From Hesseltinella vesiculosa (Eukaryota; Mucoromycota; Mucoromycetes; Mucorales; Cunninghamellaceae), in NCBI GenBank assembly GCA_002104935.1, contig MCGT01000003.1, positions 434,001 to 498,000 on the forward strand: a stretch of 64,000 nt of DNA, read 5' to 3'. The notes below the pieces were generated by a model. That model had not been told where the DNA came from. It did not search any database and was given only the letters and a program-made list of their open reading frames with translations. Made by a program: the position numbers and the translations under genes. Shown piece by piece: positions 57,230 to 64,000 of the stretch (the first letter of the stretch is position 1; every line of letters starts with the position of its first letter).

Positions 57230-57910
57230 TTTTCTTTGTTCAGACTTGAGAATTAGAAGTACAAAAAGGGTCAAGACTATTCTAATGTTGGGGAGGTTAA
57301 ATGCGAGTTAAATAAAGCTAAGCTAAGAGAACAAAGCAAAGGGTGAAAAAGGGAGGATCGTGGAAGGTAAAGAAATTTATTGTGGTATACAATGAAGCAA
57401 AGAACGATAAGGGTGGTGATAGAGTAAGGGCAAAGGTGGAAAAAGTGGCAAACCACCAATGCAACGCAATCAATCGAACAAAAAAAAAAGGTCGAAAAAA
57501 AAGGGTTGAAAGGGAAGAGAAGCGAAGAAAGAAAAGCCAAAAAAAGATAAAGCCCCTTTCGACGGTGTTTGAAGTGTGTTAGTAAATGAATTACGCGCGC
57601 TTGCACAAAAAGCTTAAACCCTTTCATTAAAAAAAAAAAGACACCCGAACTCAACTTCTTTGATGTCAAGTAAAGTTGCATGAGCCGCAAGAGGATGTTT
57701 GTTCTCTTTGAGTTGTCTATTGATTCATCTTTGTATAAAACAAAGCGGCAAAGGGTAAAGAGGATTAGCCAAAAAAAAAAGATGCCTTTGCATCTCCTTT
57801 TTTGGACACGCCTGCTGTTATTTTTGCCCTTCATTTGGATATATATAGATTTTATTATTGGCAATGAAAAGGAGGAGGACAAGGAGGGAAAGGGTATTGA
57901 TGTACACTTT
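57230..57910. other. Intergenic region
   Basis: Promoter side of the receptor-like kinase and 3' flank of the small unknown gene. A minus-strand open frame here is Phe/Leu/Ser-rich with homopolymers and is judged non-coding. Confidence 0.5.
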
Positions 57911-58285
57911 TTATGGTTGGTCATCGTCAGAGAAGCCAGTGAATCCATTGTCGGCTTGGGATGGGGTATCTTTGTCCAACGTTACGATGTGAAGCAACCG
58001 CTCCAACTTTTGTTGATGCTGCTGTAACACCAATTCATATTGGGCGTGCTTGGTCGGCTCATTCAGCTGTACTCGTGCTTGCTCGGACTTTTTGGGCTTT
58101 TTATTGGGTCTTCGTTTAATGTTGAACATTTGTTTAAAGCTGATGGGTTCATCGGTAGGCATCTTGGATGGCGATTCTTGGCTTGATGCAGTTTGCTTTA
58201 GCGCTTTGTCCTCATCTTGTTCAGGTACCATCCGCTTTGTTGCTGTTGTCATCGTTGTACGTTCATGTCCAGTCATCCTGCCCAT
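57911..58285 (-). CDS. Small hypothetical protein
   Basis: A single exon encodes 124 aa, starting MGRMTGHERTTMTTATKRM. The middle is basic (NIKRRPNKKPKKSEQAR), followed by a helix (HAQYELVLQQHQQKLERLLH) and an acidic end (GFTGFSDDDQP). The charged pattern suggests a nuclear protein, but no family is recognised. The frame is intact and composition is unlike the surrounding noncoding DNA. Confidence 0.5.
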   Translation of the reverse strand: MGRMTGHERTTMTTATKRMVPEQDEDKALKQTASSQESPSKMPTDEPISFKQMFNIKRRPNKKPKKSEQARVQLNEPTKHAQYELVLQQHQQKLERLLHIVTLDKDTPSQADNGFTGFSDDDQP

Positions 58286-58659
58286 CCATGCAATTATTTA
58301 AAAAGAGATCCACAGTGTTCTCAATCAAAAAGAAACAAGAAAAACGGAAATTCTGCGAGTAGTGCCGACAAATGGGCTTCCTGCGCTTCATTTTTTCTTT
58401 CTTTCTTTTTTTTTTTACTTTTGTTTCTTGTAAAAAAAAAAAATGTTTATTTTTTTACTAGGTCTGCACGGTATACGACACCATATGCCTGTTTCTTGCT
58501 TGCTCTTGTCTTTGTAAAAGAAAAAGAGTAAGGAAAAAAAAAAAAAAAAAAGGTGCGCAAAGCCTCCAGCCCCTGCTGGATTGGCTAGTGCTGAGTGGCA
58601 ATTGTTTTTTTTTCTTGGTTGGTTTTTTTTTTTCTTTGTTCTTTCTTCTCCCCTTGATC
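58286..58659. other. Divergent intergenic region
   Basis: This lies between the small unknown (-) and mL59 (+). It holds T runs and a near 18-A run (58532-58550). No gene is seen. Confidence 0.5.
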
Positions 58660-59110
58660 ATGTCATCGTATAAAGTCTTCAGCGCCAAATTTATCTCTCG
58701 CCTGGCTAATCCTTTGAAGGAAGCCGATGTCAAGCCACAACTTGTATTCAATGAAGCCAAACAAAAGAGCTTCTGGCGGCCTCCTCGCGTGCCTCTCCGA
58801 GTCCAAAACGATCTTCGCAAAGCATGTGTTCAATACGGCATCGATCCTGTTGCCTATGGACTTCCAGCAGCCGCCGCTCACAAACCCTTGAAGTACAAGC
58901 CCAACAAGCTTGAAAAGCATGAACGTATGCGATCTGAACGACAGGAAACCATCCGTAAAAACTTGGAAAAGATGCCTCAAACTATCCAAGCATGGAAAGA
59001 AGTAAGCCTCCTCTCATTCTGTTCGCTTGCCATCCCTTTTTCTCACCTTCTTTTTTTTTTAGGACAAACTGAAGGAACTTGCCAAGCAAAAGACCTCGTT
59101 ACCCTTCTAA
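58660..59110 (+). CDS. Mitochondrial large-subunit ribosomal protein mL59 (MRPL25 family)
   Basis: Exons 58660-59001 and 59063-59110 give 129 aa. It begins MSSYKVFSAKFISRLANPLK, has a QKSFWRPPRVPLRVQNDLRK segment, and continues GIDPVAYGLP. It ends with a basic helix and LKELAKQKTSLPF. This order matches fungal mL59/MRPL25, a fungus-specific component of the mitoribosome. The length fits. AATAAA lies at 59216-59221. Confidence 0.85.
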
Positions 59111-59245
59111 TTTCCATCCTTTCATTGTATAGCACGCATTTCACTTGCACCCACCCCTTCCCTTTGCTAGATCTTTTTTTGTGTACATTTGCCATATCCC
59201 CTTTCGTTGTTCATCAATAAATGCTGACGGACCACGCCACCATTT

Positions 59246-60849
59246 TTATTTTTTTTTGTATCCATTGGAAGACTTAGGCAGCTGGCGCTTCTTTTTCAGA
59301 CTGGTCACTATGCCCAGGATGGCCCGCTTCAAGATCATTTGGCTTGCTTTCGCAATGGCGCCCAGCTCATCCAAAAGTTCGCCACTCCCTTCGACTAGCA
59401 CCGGCCTGTGCTTGCTGGCGAGTCCGAGCAGCACTTGCATGGCTTCCTTATTCTTAGGCTGCTGCTGAATCACCCAGCGACAAGTGGCCAGAAGCCGACG
59501 GACAAGATCGTGATCCAGCTGGACAAGCGCTGGTGACGTGCACAGGCGATTCATGAGTTGTAAGGCCGTGGTTGCAAACGTCTGAACCTGCCATTGAGGA
59601 GGCTTCCAGGATTCCAGGGCGGCTTGGCGTGTCCCACTCAGCAGGAAACTACGGTCGAAGACAGTGAGCCTTTCTTCCCTTTTTTTTTTTTTTCTCATGA
59701 CATCTTACCGCAGCAACAACAAACGAGCATGCTGGCCAAGGCCGTCTTGAATCAATTTTACCATCATATCCTGAGACGATTGTTTGAGCCCTGCATTGTC
59801 TTTTGTTAAAAAGTGGGGCAATTTAGTATGAACAAGGTACAGCTGCTTGCAGGAACACTGACCTCGAATCGCATCTTCAAGCAACGGTAGGAGGAGGCTT
59901 TCCACGACAACATTGTCAAATAATCTGGTCACTTCCAATAGGCTGCTTATCAGCAGTCTAGGCAGTGGGTTGCTGCACTTGGCCACCTACAGCCGAAATA
60001 AAAAAAAACCTAGTCAGGGCTCATGTCTACTGCTAGCATTCCACGTACAAAGGGGAACACAAACGCATGTATCAGATGGGCCACTGAAGCATGGCTGGCG
60101 TTGGCCTCCTGCTGCATGGCCACACAAAGATCCACAAGAAGCGCGTCTGTCCATTCCATCTGAATTTGATCGCACGCGACTTGGATCTGAGGTAGACGAA
60201 AGGTGGCTAAGTGATACTAGCGTATTTATCCTTGACTGCTCACCTGCTGTGGAGAGAGAGTCAGCAACTCTAGGAATAAGGAAGACCGATCTTGTTGAGA
60301 TTGCTGAGAACTGGGAGGGAGATCGAGTTGACGAAGACGGCCAACCAGCGTCTGGATGGCTTCGGGCAGATCGTCATTGCTTTGCTGGGTATCTGCAAAA
60401 AAAAAGGTGTGAGTGTCATCACTTTTATTGTGTCAATGTACCTGTGATTGACATTTGGGAAGAGAGTTGCTGGTTATTGGTGGTGGCTGCCGTGTTTTGT
60501 TGCAGCAACTGCCTAGGTTTTCTTGGTCGCAATGTGTCTGATGTTTGTCTCTAATGAAAAGCAGGGGGGAATCAGTCTTGCATGTGTTTTTCCTTTGAAT
60601 GATTACATAGAGAGGTATCAGATCATTGTTGGAAGGCCCATTATCTGCATTGACCAGCAATGGAAACATCATATCTTGAGACGAAAAAAAAAAATGAGAT
60701 CTCTTTGAATGCGTTGCTCGTGACGAACCCAACGATGGCTGATCTTGTCCAAAGACTTGCTGTAAATGCTGTGAGAATTCATATCCTTGGCCCTGGATGC
60801 GTTGTTTTAACTGCTGCTTTCGATATTGCAATAACTCATCGACAGACAT
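59246..60849 (-). CDS. FANCE-like protein (Fanconi anaemia core-complex C-terminal domain)
   Basis: Seven exons (60849-60607, 60550-60442, 60392-60244, 60186-60049, 59986-59863, 59799-59709, 59648-59246) sum to 1257 nt, 418 aa, in frame. The N-terminus is polar and Gln-rich (MSVDELLQYRKQQLKQRIQG). From about residue 150 the protein is an all-helical repeat: WTDALLVDLCVAM, FVFPFVAKCSNPLPRLLISS, VVVESLLLPLLEDAIR, MVKLIQDGL and KNKEAMQVLLGLASKH. It ends ASQMILKRAILGIV. The order of these helices resembles the C-terminal domain of plant and animal FANCE, which links FANCC to FANCD2 in crosslink repair. This is likeness of pattern, not a search result; another alpha-solenoid is possible. Confidence 0.5.
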
Positions 60850-61205
60850 GTAGTAAAATATAAAGCAAGAAAAAAAAAAAAGAGCGGAAGCGGCGGAAAT
60901 CCATCGAGCAATGCTACTAGGAGAACAACCTGGGCGATCCTGAACCGAGTAGCAGGGGCCAGCCAAGGTGGGTAGGACAGAATTCAATTCTGGAAGGATG
61001 AGTTTTTGGACAGGGAATATCCTATGGCGTGGGCAATGCCATGTGCGGGCTGGGGGCTTGCACGCTTACCTTTGGGTCGCGTTCTTTTTGGTGCCTTTGA
61101 TCTCACATGAAAAAGGGAAGCGGTCGATCAGACTTAATAAGCACAAGGTCTTTATCTACTTTTTTTTTCTTCAAATGCAACATGGGATATTTCAAAAATG
61201 AAGAT
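60850..61205. other. Intergenic region between minus-strand genes
   Basis: This is the promoter of the FANCE-like gene and 3' flank of the tRNA ligase gene. I looked here for missing kinase/phosphodiesterase modules of the ligase and see none. Confidence 0.5.
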
Positions 61206-62468
61206 CTATGTTCTTCGGGTGGTATCGCGTCGTAAGGGAACGTCCAGGTTGCCTTGGGCGTTGATGGTCACGTTGCCATCGGCCCAGTCTTGCTCAAAAT
61301 GTTGGCGTACAGCCACAATGCCTTTGTTATGACGGAAATCCTTGAACCATTCGGGATGATCAAGGATGCGTAGTTTGAGCCATTGGGCATAATACAGAGT
61401 CTTTTCGAAACGGCATTTCGTCAAATTCTTGCTGGGCAATTTGTCCACCATGCCGACGGTGCCGTCGGCGTCAAAGGTGAGCAGCATCCTGGTCACTTCT
61501 CGGTATTCGCGGTACATCAAGTACTTGTCGTTCTTGACTTTAAAAAAAAAGTTTTCCTCGGTATTGTCGGGTGAGTAGCGTAGGCATCGAATGACGACGC
61601 CTTCGCATTCACGTTCAGAGTCGGTGTCGAGCCAGGTCAGCACGGCGGTCTGATCTTGCTCGATGTGGGTGGCCAAGGTCTTGATGTCGTCGATGGTGTC
61701 GAAGAGTTTGGTGGGCACCTGATGGAAGCCAAAGTGATTGGCGATGGCGTGGACCTGGGTCATGGGCAACGTGCGTAGAGTGGTGGTGTTGTAGTTGATG
61801 CCATGCAAGTAAAGGCCGCGCTCGCGCTGGGTGTAGGGGACGACGTGTTCTTCAAAGTCGTCATCACAAAGTTCGGCGACCAGTGTCACCCGATGGACAA
61901 ACAGCCACTGCGCCAGCTCATCGGGGCTCCTTCCCGCCTGCGCCAGGTGCTGCAGGACCCACCGATAGCCTACGCCGCCATGGCTTTGGGGGTCATCCTT
62001 GGGGATGGGCACCATGTGCTTGGAAGTAGCTATCCATTCTGAGGATGATGTTGCTGCAATGAAGATGATGCATCCATTTTCCTTGGCGGATACCTCAAAA
62101 GGGCCCTTTGTCTTCTTCAGCGCTGGCCACTAGGAAAACACAGTCAGACTCTCTTTTTTTATATTTTTTTTTGGGTGATCTACCTGCGTGTTGTGCGTCT
62201 CGCCAATGCCAAAGAACTTGTCGTAGCCTCGGACCTTGACCATGTAGCGATCATTCACCTTGGTGGTGAATAAGCCTCGGGCCATGGTGGGATACCGTTC
62301 CTTTTTGTACTGACTGTCTCGCATGTTCCAGCCCGTCCAGGTTTCGCCATGCACGTCGAATGTGTTGTAACGAATTTCTTTGGGGCTGTTTGCTTTGAGG
62401 GTATAAAGAGCTTCAATAACGCTGTGATCGGCTTCTAGCCAATCATCATTAAAAGGGGCAATGTCCAT
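61206..62468 (-). CDS. tRNA ligase, adenylyltransferase (LIG) module only, Trl1-type
   Basis: Exons 62468-62184 and 62129-61206 give 402 aa. Nucleotidyltransferase motif I is KENGCIIF, with the Lys that would carry AMP. Later come LVAELCDDDFEEHVVPY, RGLYLHGINYN, ERECEGVVIRC and FFFKVKNDKYLMYREYREVT. A C-terminal helical domain (KCRFEKTLYYAQWLKLRILD ... VRQHFEQDW) matches the fungal Trl1 ligase domain. The frame stops at TAG 61206-61208, with no polynucleotide kinase P-loop or cyclic phosphodiesterase after it. Yeast Trl1 is a single trifunctional chain of about 830 aa, so here healing activities must be elsewhere. It seals exons in tRNA splicing. Confidence 0.87.
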
Positions 62469-63215
62469 GCTCGACAGGCAGAACTCGATAAAAAAGAAAG
62501 GAAGAAGAAAGGTTTATTTTTTTGAACAGTCGACCAAAAAGAAGGCGCTGGTTGGCCCAAGCAGGCGTTGCCTGTGGTTTTTTTTTTTTTTTTTTTTTTT
62601 TTGGCTTTGAACTGCGGTCATGACTCACTGTGTCATTAGACACTTTGTTGCTGGCTGAAAAAAATGAGGTCGATCTGTGACGGTGGCCCAGCCAAGTTGG
62701 TGTGAAAATGAAAAGACCAGCCAAAAATTAGTTTTTAGCCTGACAGCCCGGTGATGCGCGCTTGTTATTTTTGCAAGTCAACGAATGCCGAGATGTGATC
62801 CTGGTTTCAGCACGACATCAGAGATGCGCAAACACATCCTTGTCAAGCCAAGTGGCTCATTCTTTGATGTCGATCGGTCGTGCGTCTGGTAACTAAAACA
62901 ACGACGGGGGTGGGGAAAGGGGCTGGGAGGCCATTCCCCAAGAATGCCTGGGCTTGACGGGGTGGCGCAACTCAAGCCAATGGGAAGGCTGCCGGCAATG
63001 TTGAATTCCGACCGATGTGTTTTTTTTTTTTTTTTCAATCCGCAGCGGCACATGACTTGCCCTTGTTCCTTGATCAGTATGCTTTTTTTTTATTTATTAA
63101 AACGATTATATTTTTGGTGAACGACAATAAAAAGTGGCAAAGATAAAGAAAAAAGGAGCGACTATAGAAAAAGAAGCAGGCGGGGTGTTTTAAGAGTGAC
63201 ACAAATGAGTGAGGG
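62469..63215. other. Intergenic region
   Basis: Promoter side of the tRNA ligase gene and 3' flank of the last gene, with a T run of about 24 nt at 62578-62602. No other gene is seen. Confidence 0.5.
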
Positions 63216-64000
63216 TCAGTCCGTGTCCATGTTGAATGAATGGCTGTAGGACAAAGAATTGGCCCGGAAAAAAGTGCGTTCGGAAAGTTGATCTGCAAAA
63301 GGAAAAAATAAAAAAGAGGTTGGAAGAAAAAATAGACTTACCCATGAGGCTTGGCATAGGAGATTTGGCAGGCAGGGAGGAGAGAGAGAGAGCATGATCC
63401 CAGTGATGGTCCATGAGTGGGGTAGATAGAGAGGCCATGGGAGCATAGGAGTCTGGAGGGGTGCCAGCTGACGAGGCATGGCTGATGGGAGACGAAGCCA
63501 AGCAAGGCGGTGGAGCTGAGAAATCGGTGGGTAGATGCTTTTTCTTCCCGCCGCTATTGGGTGGTGTCATATACCCGGTGGTATTATCTGTAGAGTCAGG
63601 CTGGGTATTCATGGTAGGTCGAATAAGATAAGGAGGGGACGAGGACATGGCTAGTTGGAGGGGAAAAAAAAAAAAAAGTCGTCAGGTCACACGCTCCAAT
63701 ATGGTTATTTCTTTTTTTTGGGCTTGTGTTTTCTTATTTTTACCTCGTCTGGCTAGGTGCAGGTGCTCTCTTTTGGCAGAGATGCCTTGGACAGAATGTC
63801 GCTGGGGACGCACAAAAGAAGAAGAGTCGATGGGATGAAGCGGATGAGAAAAAGAAGAGGTGGAGGACGAAGCTGAGACGGCGGGGGAGTGGATGGAAGA
63901 AGACGAACTGAAGGCGGTCATGAGATGTTCTATGCGACTGAGACGGTCCTGGATACGATCAATGGTGCCATGATCATGGGGCAAAGAAGAAGGTTTGGGA
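63216..64000 (-). CDS. 3' part of a probable regulatory protein, 5' end beyond the window
   Basis: Three exons are visible on the minus strand: the partial 64000-63744, then 63650-63342 and 63292-63216. They join in frame to the end NSLSYSHSFNMDTD. The visible part begins with a short helix (IDRIQDRLSRIEHLMTAF) followed by poly-Ser and Pro-rich sequence (TTGYMTPPNSGGKKK). In fungal Zn2Cys6 regulators a helix like this often follows the zinc cluster, so that is a plausible identity, but the cluster itself would lie outside the window. No domain is proven. Confidence 0.5.

Noticed and set aside
57277..57948. 223-codon minus-strand open frame
   Set aside because: Phe/Leu/Ser-rich translation of A/T homopolymers, overlapping the start of the small unknown gene on the same strand; no domain.
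63074..63298. Separate short gene at the 3' side of the last minus-strand gene
   Set aside because: It overlaps the last exon (63292-63216) in a different frame and continues into A/T-rich 3' flank.

Overview
The window is nuclear DNA of a filamentous fungus, most likely an early-diverging Mucoromycota (Mucorales) species. Genes lie close together on both strands. Most are cut by many short GT-AG introns of about 50-100 bp, and many introns carry A or T homopolymers of 12-24 bp. Several genes point away from yeasts: a MAT2B homologue, a TPR/Mlp nucleoporin, pICln, a complex I assembly factor, a FANCE-like protein, and a tRNA ligase reduced to its ligase module. I recall the last trait being described in Mucorales, but that is unverified memory. 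There is no operon logic. All gene models were built by hand-splicing the sequence, and most were checked for reading-frame closure across every junction.

Layout. 0-1.2 kb: a retroelement-like piece (C2H2 finger and retropepsin in different frames). 1.6-3.7 kb: a ten-exon cytochrome P450. 4.8-6.1 kb: a bHLH factor. 6.8-9.1 kb: a Myb/SANT plus C2H2 factor. 9.7-12.7 kb: cullin-3 (minus). 12.9-14.7 kb: a twin CX9C protein and a two-RRM protein. 15.5-18.7 kb: a Ser/Pro-rich unknown and an eIF4E-domain protein with a very long disordered N-terminus (both minus). 19.2-20.8 kb: two divergent conserved unknowns. 20.9-26.8 kb: clathrin heavy chain (minus). 27.1-30.0 kb: an LLPH/YBL028C-type protein, pICln, and MAT2B. 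30.1-36.1 kb: TPR/Mlp1. 36.3-40.4 kb: a zinc-ribbon unknown and a DDHD-type phospholipase, divergent. 40.4-43.0 kb: gene-poor. 43.0-47.5 kb: a Zn2Cys6 factor, PEBP, eIF1 and a Kre9-like GPI protein. 47.5-52.3 kb: a gene desert with nested direct repeats and an 11-bp minisatellite. 52.3-57.2 kb: NudC, then a signal-peptide/kelch/transmembrane/protein-kinase receptor-like protein. 57.9-64.0 kb: a small unknown, mitoribosomal mL59, a FANCE-like protein, the LIG-only tRNA ligase, and the 3' part of a probable regulator cut by the window edge.

Most genes are housekeeping: endocytosis (clathrin), ubiquitination (CUL3), translation (eIF1, eIF4E-like, mL59), RNA processing (RRM protein, tRNA ligase, pICln), nuclear pore (TPR) and nuclear migration (NudC). 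The most unusual items are the kelch receptor-like kinase, the Myb-C2H2 fusion, the eIF4E fusion, the FANCE-like gene, and several splicing oddities: two GC-AG introns, 12- and 16-nt microexons, and stop-free introns of 3n length.
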